A DNA stretch of 64,000 nucleotides, taken from contig CAZKRU010000001.1 in the NCBI GenBank assembly GCA_964555235.1, forward strand, positions 58,089 through 122,088, given 5' to 3'. Source of the stretch: CAZKRU01 sp964555235 (GTDB taxonomy: Bacteria; Verrucomicrobiota; Verrucomicrobiia; Methylacidiphilales; CAMAQI01). The translations under genes were made by a program, and so were the position numbers. The notes under the pieces were generated by a model. The model had not been told where the DNA came from, searched no databases, and saw nothing but the letters and a program-made list of their open reading frames with translations. Shown here in pieces: positions 25,005 through 31,341 of this stretch. The number at the start of each line of letters is the position of its first letter. Positions within the stretch are counted from its first letter, which is position 1.

Positions 25005-25655
25005 TCACAATTTTTGCCTTCGACTGGCGCCAACCAATTCGATCAACTTGGGGGCGATTTCATTCAAGGGGAGGATAAAATCGACATCGCCGGTCTTGAT
25101 CGAAGTCTCCGGCATGCTGAAATCCTGTGACGTGGGCCGATCTTGTGCAATAACCTTGCCGCCTTCGTCCTTGATGATCTGCACCCCAAAGGAGCCATCC
25201 CCATCGCCACCCGTGAGCACGACGGCAATGGCATTTTTCTTGTAAACCGCGGCTACCGAAGCAAACAACGGCTCGGCGGACGGACGGGCATAATGAACTT
25301 TTTCCGCAGAGGAAGTGGAAAGCTTAAGGCGTCCACCTTTGGCCACAAACAGATGGTGATTGGGGGGGGCGACGAAAACGCTCGAAGGGTAAAGGATGTC
25401 GCCCGTCTGGGCCTGCTTCACCTTCAAATGAGTGCGACCGTTTAAAATCTCGGCCAAGATACTCTTATGCTCGGGAGAAAGATGCATCACGATGGCAATG
25501 GCTGCCGGAAAATCCGCCGGCAAACCGCCAAGAATAACGGATAATGCTTTCAAACCACCCACCGAGGCGGCCATCGCAATCACAGGAGAGATCTCTCGTG
25601 CAAGGTTGGTCGACTTTTTTTTCCTTGAAGCCGTGGGTGTTGAGCGCTGCTTCAT
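25005..25655 (-). CDS. Stand-alone CheB-type methylesterase domain protein
   Basis: About 216 residues from the ATG at 25655 (GGCGG seven bases upstream); a TTG at 25676 would add seven residues. The CheB C-terminal domain is complete with triad Ser in AMAASVGGLKAL, His in IVMHLSPEH and Asp in TGGDGDGSFG; the first Gly of the usual GASAGG is Ala. There is no receiver domain, so it is not controlled by CheA phosphorylation in the classical way. It lies 57 bases before the CheB-CheR fusion and heads the KaiC cluster, giving the operon two esterase domains. Confidence 0.9.
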   Translation of the reverse strand: MKQRSTPTASRKKKSTNLAREISPVIAMAASVGGLKALSVILGGLPADFPAAIAIVMHLSPEHKSILAEILNGRTHLKVKQAQTGDILYPSSVFVAPPNHHLFVAKGGRLKLSTSSAEKVHYARPSAEPLFASVAAVYKKNAIAVVLTGGDGDGSFGVQIIKDEGGKVIAQDRPTSQDFSMPETSIKTGDVDFILPLNEIAPKLIELVGASRRQKL

Positions 25656-25714
25656 AGGTGCACCGCCCACTATCAAGGAATTATTTGGATCCGGATATGG
25701 GGTGAAGACCCCAT

Positions 25715-26077
25715 TTAACCTGATTCCTCGTCGGACCCTTCCGATTCAAGATGGAACTTGTGGAGGAAGCGATGAATCACCGGAGCCAAAAAAACGGCAA
25801 TCGAAGTGATAAAGACCACTCCACTAAAAAGCGCGTAAAACGAGGCGAATAATTTCCCACCCACCCTGTGCAATTCGCTCACTTGCCCCATCCCGGTAAG
25901 AATCATTGACGCATTCAAAAGCGAATCCAACCACGAGAGCCCCTCACAAAAATGGTATCCAAAAATCCCCAATCCGAGGGAAACCCCAATGATGCCAACA
26001 AAGAATCCAAAACTACGAAGGACCCGAAGAAAGAAAACCTTTCTGGGAAGCAACGGCTGGGTTCGAGGCTCAAACAT
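25715..26077 (-). CDS. Small membrane protein with ion-channel-like pore segment
   Basis: A 120-residue protein with two long hydrophobic helices (~20-43 and ~82-103) separated by WLDSLLNASMILTGMGQVSE, a re-entrant pore-helix-like stretch like that of two-transmembrane ion channels but without the K+ filter TVGYG. The C-terminus is acidic (ESEGSDEESG). I know similar proteins only as uncharacterised. It is on the same strand as, and 59 bases upstream of, the CheB gene, and may be the first gene of that operon or separate. Confidence 0.55.
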   Translation of the reverse strand: MFEPRTQPLLPRKVFFLRVLRSFGFFVGIIGVSLGLGIFGYHFCEGLSWLDSLLNASMILTGMGQVSELHRVGGKLFASFYALFSGVVFITSIAVFLAPVIHRFLHKFHLESEGSDEESG

Positions 26078-26180
26078 GTTGGGTGATTTTTACCAGATGC
26101 ATCACCCCCAGCAAGAACCATCGCTCAATTGGTAGGGTTACACCCCATGGTGATGTGAGCCTTCATTCTCCATTCTCCCG

Positions 26181-26197
26181 TTGGTTTTAAAAACCAA
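26181..26197. promoter_or_regulatory. Perfect 17-bp palindrome in the divergent intergenic region, candidate operator
   Basis: TTGGTTTTAAAAACCAA is an inverted repeat with 8-bp arms, 28 bases before the BON-protein start and between divergent transcription units. A second inverted repeat, GGGTGAT (26081-26087) with ATCACCC (26101-26107), lies just inside the leader of the membrane-protein gene. Confidence 0.4.
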
Positions 26198-26224
26198 ATA
26201 CAACCCCAATAGAAAGATTAAAAA

Positions 26225-27004
26225 ATGAAAAAAAATTATTCAATTGCGCTTTTAGTCGCTTCGAGTCTAGCACTCGCGAGCAGCGCAACCTTGTTCGCAT
26301 CCGAAACCGATGACCGCATCGAATCCTCTGCCAAAAAATCCCACGTCTTCAAAACCTACCTCAAGGACGACTCCATTAAAACCGTCTCCAAGGATGGATT
26401 TGTCACTCTCAGTGGAACCGTCTCGGAACCCAACCACAAATCGATTGCTCAAGATACGGTCGAAAGTCTCCCCGGAGTCAAAAGTGTGGATAATCAATTA
26501 AAAGTTAAAAACGAAAATGTTGCGAGCCAATCAGACGCATGGATCGGGATTCAAGTCACCACCGCACTTTTGTTTCACAGCAATGTGCGAGCAACCAAAA
26601 CGGATGTCAACGTGAAGAACGGCATTGTCACCTTGAGTGGTGAAGCCGCCAGCCTGGCACAAAAGGAATTAACTACAGAGTACACCAATGACATCGAAGG
26701 AGTTAAAGAGGTCAGAAACGAAATGACCGTCGCAAAGAACCCAAAACTACCCGAAGCAACGATGGGTGAAAAGATGGACGACGCTTCCATCACTGCTCAA
26801 GTGAAGTGGTCCTTACTGGCTCACCGCTCCACCAGCGCGCTCAAGACTAAAATTGAGACAAAAGATGGCGTCGTTAAAGTCAATGGAATTGCCAAAAATG
26901 ATGCAGAAAAGAGCCTCGTCACCAAGCTCATCTCCGGCATCAATGGCGTCACCACGGTCATTAACAATATGTCGGTTGGCGTCACCGCTGCCTCCAATCA
27001 GTAA
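26225..27004 (+). CDS. Periplasmic protein with three BON domains (OsmY-like)
   Basis: A 259-residue exported protein with signal peptide (MKKNYSIALLVASSLALASS, cleavage near LFASE). Three BON repeats follow: ~40-105 (DDSIKTVSKDGFVTLSGTVS, GVKSVDNQLKV), ~108-178 (AWIGIQVTTALLFHSNVRA, KNGIVTLSGEA, GVKEVRNEMTV) and ~188-255 (DDASITAQVKWSLLAHRST, KDGVVKVNGIA, GVTTVINNMSV). The first repeat lacks its N-terminal helix. BON domains bind membranes or lipids and are typical of osmotic-stress and envelope-stabilising proteins. Two tiny membrane-protein genes follow on the same strand. Confidence 0.92.
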   Translation: MKKNYSIALLVASSLALASSATLFASETDDRIESSAKKSHVFKTYLKDDSIKTVSKDGFVTLSGTVSEPNHKSIAQDTVESLPGVKSVDNQLKVKNENVASQSDAWIGIQVTTALLFHSNVRATKTDVNVKNGIVTLSGEAASLAQKELTTEYTNDIEGVKEVRNEMTVAKNPKLPEATMGEKMDDASITAQVKWSLLAHRSTSALKTKIETKDGVVKVNGIAKNDAEKSLVTKLISGINGVTTVINNMSVGVTAASNQ

Positions 27005-27080
27005 ACACACTCAAGCAACTGGCTGACGTGGATTCTAAAAACGCGTCAGCCACTTGCAATGTCCAAATAAAGAAAATTAT

Positions 27081-27224
27081 ATGTTATACACCATTGCAGT
27101 GGTCTTAATCATTTTGTGGGTCCTCGGCTTGGTCTCCGGCTACGTGCTCGGATCCTTTATCCACATCCTCCTCGTGATTGCCGTCATCATGATCTTGGTC
27201 AACTTCATCTCAGGACGTAAATGA
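27081..27224 (+). CDS. Tiny membrane protein, lmo0937/DUF5670 type
   Basis: A 47-residue protein, MLYTIAVVLIILWVLGLVSG then YVLGSFIHILLVIAVIMILV then NFISGRK: two hydrophobic helices around a Gly turn, ending in a positive tail. This is the pattern of lmo0937-family membrane proteins, which are stress-associated small proteins of unknown mechanism. A weak ribosome-binding site (AAAGAAAAT) precedes it. Its stop codon overlaps the start of the next gene (ATGA). Confidence 0.85.
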   Translation: MLYTIAVVLIILWVLGLVSGYVLGSFIHILLVIAVIMILVNFISGRK

Positions 27225-27436
27225 ATCCAAAAACAATTGTCTCCGTGATCCTCATTACCTTTGGAGTCGTCATACTCGCCTACTCCGGACTCTCCTTCAC
27301 AACCCCAGGAAAGCCAGTCGAGTTTCTCGGAATTCATATCGAAACCACTGAGAGTCACTTTGTACCTCCCGTTGCCGGGGCCTTCGCGCTCGTCGGCGGA
27401 CTTGCGTTACTGCTCGTGAAACCTCGACAGGTTTGA
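27221..27436 (+). CDS. Small membrane protein, DUF3185-like
   Basis: A 71-residue protein with two membrane helices (VSVILITFGVVILAYSGLSF and VAGAFALVGGLALLLV) joined by a short extracytoplasmic loop with EFLGIHIETTESH. This matches the DUF3185 family outline. It overlaps the lmo0937-like gene by four bases, so the BON gene and the two small membrane proteins likely make one stress-response transcript. The biochemical role is unknown. Confidence 0.75.
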   Translation: MNPKTIVSVILITFGVVILAYSGLSFTTPGKPVEFLGIHIETTESHFVPPVAGAFALVGGLALLLVKPRQV

Positions 27437-27462
27437 TTCGGGGAAGAAAGAAGCGCCGGAAG

Positions 27463-27482
27463 GCCGTTTCTCTGAGGAAAGC
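27463..27482 (+). repeat. 20-bp dispersed intergenic motif, copy 1
   Basis: GCCGTTTCTCTGAGGAAAGC, 19 of 20 identical to a copy at 57294 and 16 of 20 to a copy on the minus strand at 38770. All three are intergenic and can form a small hairpin (TTTC/GAAA). Confidence 0.5.
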
Positions 27483-27542
27483 AGGATTACAGGAGGTTCT
27501 TAACTACTTCGTCTCAAAGGGGAGCGTAAATCCGCCATCCAT

Positions 27543-27612
27543 TCTCGCGCGGAGTTCGCAGAGTTCGCCGAGAAATTTGAAAACCTCTGCGTTCTCAGCG
27601 AACTCTGCGCGA
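27543..27612. repeat. Word-repeat palindrome, GCAGAG family
   Basis: Left arm TCGCGCGGAGTTCGCAGAGT and right arm with GCGAACTCTGCGCGA are imperfect complements; inner copies of the word are CGCCGAGAAA and CCTCTGCG. Lies in the ~260-bp spacer between the small membrane genes and the tandem GIY-YIG units. Confidence 0.75.
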
Positions 27613-27728
27613 ACTTCCACCTTCACCTCATCCAAAAATCGTCAAACTTTGGGAGTCCTCCAATAGAGCGGGAGGTTTACTTTTTTAATTAGGAATTCAG
27701 TTCTGGTGCGCGGTACAGGGTTCGAACC

Positions 27729-27764
27729 CCCGCCCGCATCGCTACGCGAAGCGTTGCGGGCGGG
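27729..27764. repeat. 36-bp palindrome inserted into the tRNA-Val remnant (second copy 323 bp downstream)
   Basis: Arms CCCGCCCGCA and TGCGGGCGGG with an inner CGCT/AGCG helix and loop ACGCGA. In the intact tRNA gene GTTCGAACC runs straight into TGTGACCTCT; in both tandem units the palindrome sits exactly between these two pieces. Confidence 0.85.
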
Positions 27765-27772
27765 TGTGACCT

Positions 27773-28015
27773 CTACCCAATTCGTCGATTGAGATAGGCT
27801 CGCCCAAATCCAGTTTTAAGCTGTTTCTCACGTTTTTTAGCCGACGCCTGAGATAGTGACGCCTCGTAGTAAATCAATCGAACAGGAATTCGATACGCAG
27901 TCGCTTGAACTTCGCCTGCTTGATGCTGCTCGATTCTATTTTTCAAATCGCCCGTAGATCCAACATACCACTCCTTGTCAGAACACTCGAGAACGTATAC
28001 GTAGAAAAATTTCAT
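27773..28015 (-). CDS. Single-domain GIY-YIG nuclease-like protein, copy 1
   Basis: An 80-residue protein of the UPF0213/YhbQ-like GIY-YIG group. The first strand reads FFYVYVLECSDKEWYVGST (the Y-V-Y and YVGST halves of GIY-YIG), with Arg in DLKNRIEQHQ as the conserved catalytic Arg, and Glu in REKQLKTGFGRAYL as the likely metal ligand region. Members are usually stand-alone DNA endonuclease folds of unclear role, sometimes linked to mobility. The stop codon lies three bases inside the tRNA-derived segment of the unit. Copy 2 is identical in protein sequence. Confidence 0.85.
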   Translation of the reverse strand: MKFFYVYVLECSDKEWYVGSTGDLKNRIEQHQAGEVQATAYRIPVRLIYYEASLSQASAKKREKQLKTGFGRAYLNRRIG

Positions 28016-28095
28016 CGTGATTTTTCTGGTGCGCGGTACAGGGTTCGAACCCCCGCCCGCATCGCTACGCGAAGCGTTGCGGGCGGGTGTGACCT

Positions 28096-28338
28096 CTACC
28101 CAATTCGTCGATTGAGATAGGCTCGCCCAAATCCAGTTTTAAGCTGTTTCTCACGTTTTTTAGCCGACGCCTGAGATAGTGACGCCTCGTAGTAAATCAA
28201 TCGAACAGGAATTCGATACGCAGTCGCTTGAACTTCGCCTGCTTGATGCTGCTCGATTCTATTTTTCAAATCGCCCGTAGATCCAACATACCACTCCTTG
28301 TCAGAACACTCGAGAACGTATACGTAGAAAAATTTCAT
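28096..28338 (-). CDS. Single-domain GIY-YIG nuclease-like protein, copy 2
   Basis: Identical 80-residue product to the preceding copy. The frame here is open upstream to 28560 because it runs through the intact tRNA-Val without a stop, but the ATG at 28338 matches the start of copy 1 and the longer version would translate a tRNA gene, so I reject it. The gene reads away from the tRNA 3' end, as integrase-like genes often do at tRNA insertion sites. Confidence 0.85.
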   Translation of the reverse strand: MKFFYVYVLECSDKEWYVGSTGDLKNRIEQHQAGEVQATAYRIPVRLIYYEASLSQASAKKREKQLKTGFGRAYLNRRIG

Positions 28339-28353
28339 CGTGATTTTTCTGGT

Positions 28354-28424
28354 GCGCGGTACAGGGTTCGAACCTGTGACCTCTCGCGTGTGAAGCGAGC
28401 GCTCTACCACTAAGCTAACCGCGC
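28354..28424 (-). tRNA. tRNA-Val (anticodon CAC)
   Basis: A 71-nt cloverleaf on the minus strand: acceptor GCGCGGT/ACCGCGC, D-arm GCTT/GAGC, anticodon stem CTCGC/GCGAG with loop TTCACAC (anticodon CAC), T-stem ACAGG/CCTGT with loop TTCGAAC. CCA is not encoded. Its 3' end is copied in both tandem units downstream, and its 5' half recurs at 31248. Confidence 0.95.
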
Positions 28425-28805
28425 ATGAAGAGGAGCCTTCCCCTACTAAGTTTGTATCTGCTATCAAATTCGCACAATGCAAGGTCTGTCTGTTATAAAC
28501 GGACTCGGCATGAATCAGACCATAAGAGGCATTTATAAACGAGGCAAGAATTTTTGGCACCCACGCGGTAAGTCACTCGTTTGTCTTTCCGGTTCCACCA
28601 ATCGCCATCATTGTCGATTTTGTGTTCCATCCGTACCCGCCCCCGCCCGCGTAAATTCTACGCGGCATTACCCTGTTTCGCGCCCTGCGCTCCGTTGGAA
28701 CTTAAGAAGGGAGGAGGTACGCGCATTCGCGAGATCTCCGCTCAATTCCCCTTTTGGGCAATCATCAGCTTACGATCTCTTTAAAGGAATATGCCGAATT
28801 TAGAC
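28425..28805. other. Intergenic region before hipBA, no convincing gene
   Basis: About 380 bases. It holds short C-rich runs and a small inverted repeat (CGCGTA/TACGCG near 28650-28666), with possible short frames that lack ribosome-binding sites or recognisable products. Composition changes abruptly to AT-rich at ~28785, where the hipB promoter begins. Confidence 0.4.
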
Positions 28806-28809
28806 CTTT

Positions 28810-28847
28810 AAGAATATATTGACATATTATATTCTTTAAGATATATT
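28810..28847 (+). promoter_or_regulatory. Consensus promoter with overlapping inverted repeat before hipB
   Basis: TTGACA (28819-28824), a 17-base spacer and TATATT (28842-28847) form a near-perfect sigma-70 promoter. A 9-bp inverted repeat, AAGAATATA (28810-28818) and TATATTCTT (28828-28836), overlaps the -35 and spacer, an ideal place for autorepression by HipB. The hipB ATG begins seven bases after the -10, so the transcript would be leaderless or nearly so. Confidence 0.7.
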
Positions 28848-28853
28848 TTTAAT

Positions 28854-29153
28854 ATGAAAAAGTTCTCAGGTTTCGTTCCCCATAACGACGCGAGCGCCGA
28901 AAAAGAGGAGCGATTCGCGAAGCTCACAACGTATAAAGCGCGCTCTCTACGAGAGCTGACAGCGGCCTTTTGTGACTTGCGCAAGGGCATGAAAGTCTCT
29001 CAATCAGAGTTGAGTAGCCTTACGGGAATTTCGCAATCAAAAATATCGGCCTTTGAATCAGGAAAAGTTGCCATTCAGTTGGATACCTTCTTGAAAATTT
29101 TAAACGCTTTGGATCTGGAGCTCATCATCCAATCACGGTTTAAAAAACATTGA
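28854..29153 (+). CDS. hipB: HipB-like antitoxin, HTH Xre family
   Basis: A 99-residue protein. Residues ~45-92 form a Cro/C1-type helix-turn-helix: DLRKGMKVSQSELSSLTGIS, QSKISAFESGKVAIQLDTFL, KILNALDLELII. The N-terminal ~40 residues are a charged extension (NDASAEKEERFAKLTTYKAR). It lies 13 bases upstream of hipA. As in Escherichia coli, it should neutralise HipA and repress the promoter through the inverted repeat upstream. The start follows the -10 hexamer by only six bases, so no Shine-Dalgarno sequence is present. Confidence 0.88.
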   Translation: MKKFSGFVPHNDASAEKEERFAKLTTYKARSLRELTAAFCDLRKGMKVSQSELSSLTGISQSKISAFESGKVAIQLDTFLKILNALDLELIIQSRFKKH

Positions 29154-29166
29154 AGAGGGGATTAAA

Positions 29167-30468
29167 TTGAAAAGCAAAACGGGCCGATTACACGTCTCTT
29201 GCAATGCTTCATCTGTTGGAACTCTGACCAAGGATTCGTCGGGAGGTCTGCATTTTCAATATAGCGAACCGTGGATTGAGTTGGAGAGGAATTTTCCGAT
29301 TTCAAGATCCATGCCTTTAACGAACGTCCCTTATAAGGGTGCTGTTGTTATAAATTTTTTTGGTAACTTGCTGCCAGATAGTGAGGAAGTAAAAAGCCGG
29401 ATCATGGCGCGAAGCGGTGCTGCTGGAACCGATCCATTTTCGTTGCTTGAAGCCATCGGAGGAGATTGCGTTGGGGCACTGCAGTTCAATTCGGATGGAG
29501 AAGTCTTGCCCCCCGATCAGGAAGAAATGACAGAAGTTTCGATCGATGAAATTGCTCAAATGATCAGTGATTTAGAAATTACTCCTCTCGGAGTCACTCA
29601 TGATCATTCATTTCGGATTTCGGTAGCAGGAGCACAAGGTAAGACGGCCTTGAAACAGAAAGATGGAAAGTGGTGGCGCCCAAAGGGGTCAACCTCAACC
29701 ACTCACATCATCAAACCTCCCATCGGAAAGCTTAAAAATGGCATGGATATGACTAAGAGCGTTGAAAATGAATTTTTTTGCCTAAAATTCTTTTCGAATT
29801 GTTTGATTCCTACTGCGGAATCGCATATCCAGGAATTCGCTGGCAGAAAAGCCTTAGTTGTAAAGCGCTTTGATCGCGTTGAGGCGAGTCATGGAAGAAT
29901 AAAAAGAATCCCCCAAGAAGATTATTGTCAGGTTTTTGGAATTCCCTCCTCCCAAAAATACGAGAAGGACGGAGGTCCTGGAATTTTACGAATTTTAGAA
30001 GATTTAAACCAATCGGATCAGCGTGAAGCAGACCGTGCACACTTTTTCCTAACGCATGTCCTCTTCTGGATTTTGGCAGCCACAGATGGGCACGGGAAAA
30101 ACTTTAGCATCCTCTTAAAGCCCGGAGGAGGATTTCAATTATCCCCAATATACGATGTTCTATCCATGGAACCGTGTTTTAGAGCCGCACAGATTAGACG
30201 CAATCAAGTCTGTTTAGCGATGAAGGTAGGAGATAAAAAGCATGATGGTGTCTACCGCTTACTGCCTCGGCACTTTTTACAGACTGCTAAGTCGGCAAAT
30301 CTTCCAGTTAAGGAATGCCGTGAAATGCTCGAATTGATGTACGAAAATATACCAATTCTACTTCAGAAAACGAATTCTGAGATGCCGGATGACTTTCCCC
30401 CAGATATCGCTGAGTCCATTTCAAAAGGAGTTTTGGAGCGCGCGAAACTTCTCAACTTCATTGGCTGA
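29167..30468 (+). CDS. hipA: HipA-like serine/threonine kinase toxin
   Basis: A 433-residue kinase starting at TTG, with GAAGAGGGG upstream. FRISVAGAQGKTAL (from 149) is the ATP-binding/regulatory loop; Ser152 corresponds to the autophosphorylated Ser150 of Escherichia coli HipA. ATDGHGKNFS (305-314) has the catalytic Asp307 and Asn, and PIYDVLS holds the metal-binding Asp330. E. coli HipA phosphorylates glutamyl-tRNA synthetase and causes persistence; the target here is unknown. The N-terminal domain (FFGNLLPDSEEVKSRI) is the usual HipA N-lobe, present within this one protein, so it is not a split HipST type. The module lies between tRNA-Val and a tRNA-Val fragment, indicating acquisition. 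Confidence 0.92.
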   Translation: MKSKTGRLHVSCNASSVGTLTKDSSGGLHFQYSEPWIELERNFPISRSMPLTNVPYKGAVVINFFGNLLPDSEEVKSRIMARSGAAGTDPFSLLEAIGGDCVGALQFNSDGEVLPPDQEEMTEVSIDEIAQMISDLEITPLGVTHDHSFRISVAGAQGKTALKQKDGKWWRPKGSTSTTHIIKPPIGKLKNGMDMTKSVENEFFCLKFFSNCLIPTAESHIQEFAGRKALVVKRFDRVEASHGRIKRIPQEDYCQVFGIPSSQKYEKDGGPGILRILEDLNQSDQREADRAHFFLTHVLFWILAATDGHGKNFSILLKPGGGFQLSPIYDVLSMEPCFRAAQIRRNQVCLAMKVGDKKHDGVYRLLPRHFLQTAKSANLPVKECREMLELMYENIPILLQKTNSEMPDDFPPDIAESISKGVLERAKLLNFIG

Positions 30469-30604
30469 CACAATATTCTTCATTTTCTTGAAGCTTTGGT
30501 TTTTGTAACAGAACCCATTTCTGCTGGAATACCCAGCCTAAATTGATTTCAGTCGGGATCGAATCGAATTCCCGTTTTGCCATTTTCCATCGATCTGCAA
30601 TGTC

Positions 30605-31258
30605 ATCACCGGTGATCCTATTCTTCGCCCCCTTCTCTATGAATTTGAAGATCCCGCATTTGAGAATATCAACGATCAATATCTCGTGGGGAGTAGCATT
30701 CTCGTCGCCCCCATCCTCCACCCTTTCGGAGAGACCCCGGAGATCGTCAGCAAAGGAATCCGCTATCAAACCCGTCAAGTCCATCTTCCCTCTGGATGGT
30801 GGTTTGACCTCAAGGAAGGAGAATGGATTGAAGGAGGAAAAACCGTCACGGTTCATTCGCATCTCGGTCAAGTCCCGCTTTTTATCCGGGATGGATCCAT
30901 TATCCCCTACTTTAATGGGCCCCTTCAAAATGCAGATATCAATCTCCATCAAATCGAGATGCACATTTTTGTCAAAAATAAGCCGGCAAAATCCCACTAC
31001 TACATCGACAATCCAGAAAATCGGCAATACTTGGAGGGTAAATTTAAAACATTCGCCATTCAATCCGAGCTTAGTGGAAATTGCATAAAAATCTCTTTTG
31101 AAAACCCATCCGAGCAACTCCAATGGACGCCTGTCATTTATGGAGATGGAATTGAGATGATTCAAATCGGTCCATCCAAAAAAACTTTAAAAATATCCAC
31201 TCGTCGTTGGGTTGATGAAAATATTAATGTGAAGTTTCTCCAATACGCTCGCGTGTGA
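30605..31258 (+). pseudogene. C-terminal fragment of a GH31 glycosidase
   Basis: The frame opens just after a stop at 30539 and becomes recognisable at VITGDPILRPLLYEFEDPAF, then INDQYLVGSSILVAPIL, VHLPSGWWFDLKEGEWIEGG and VPLFIRDGSIIPY. These are the end of the GH31 barrel and the proximal beta-sandwich of alpha-glucosidases/alpha-xylosidases. The catalytic domain with both Asp residues is missing, so no activity is possible. The 3' end runs into the tRNA-Val half (QYARV is partly tRNA-encoded), so both ends are recombination joints. A GTG at 30686 gives a longer-looking gene but is internal to the fold. Confidence 0.8.
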
Positions 31259-31289
31259 TGCGAGTGCTCTACCACTAAGCTAACCGCGC
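31248..31289 (-). pseudogene. 5' half of a tRNA-Val gene
   Basis: Forty-two bases matching the intact tRNA-Val from its 5' end through the anticodon stem with two substitutions; the anticodon loop reads ATCACAC. The variable region, T-arm and 3' acceptor strand are absent, replaced by the GH31 fragment. About five bases of upstream flank (ATGAA, then GGAG) are also shared with the intact gene. Confidence 0.88.
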
Positions 31290-31341
31290 ATGAAAGGAGT
31301 CGCATTAAACCGCCCCCCCCTACTACCGGTGGTAAGAAATT

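Larger units (their letters stand above)
27701..28346. repeat. Two identical tandem 323-bp units, each with a tRNA-Val 3' remnant and a GIY-YIG gene
   Basis: The sequence from TTCTGGTGCGCGGTACAGGG at 27701 recurs at 28024 and, for its first ~28 bases, again at 28347, where it continues into the intact tRNA-Val. Units 1 (27701-28023) and 2 (28024-28346) appear identical base for base. Each begins with the 3' part of tRNA-Val on the minus strand, interrupted by a 36-bp palindrome (27729-27764 in unit 1), then the GIY-YIG gene. Identity means recent duplication or active homogenisation. Confidence 0.92.

Noticed and set aside
28339..28560. N-terminal extension of the second GIY-YIG frame
   Set aside because: It would translate the intact tRNA-Val gene; copy 1 shows the real start.
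30458..31165. Minus-strand frame of 235 codons opposite the hipA end and GH31 fragment
   Set aside because: The plus strand encodes recognisable GH31 motifs in this stretch, and the minus-strand product resembles nothing.
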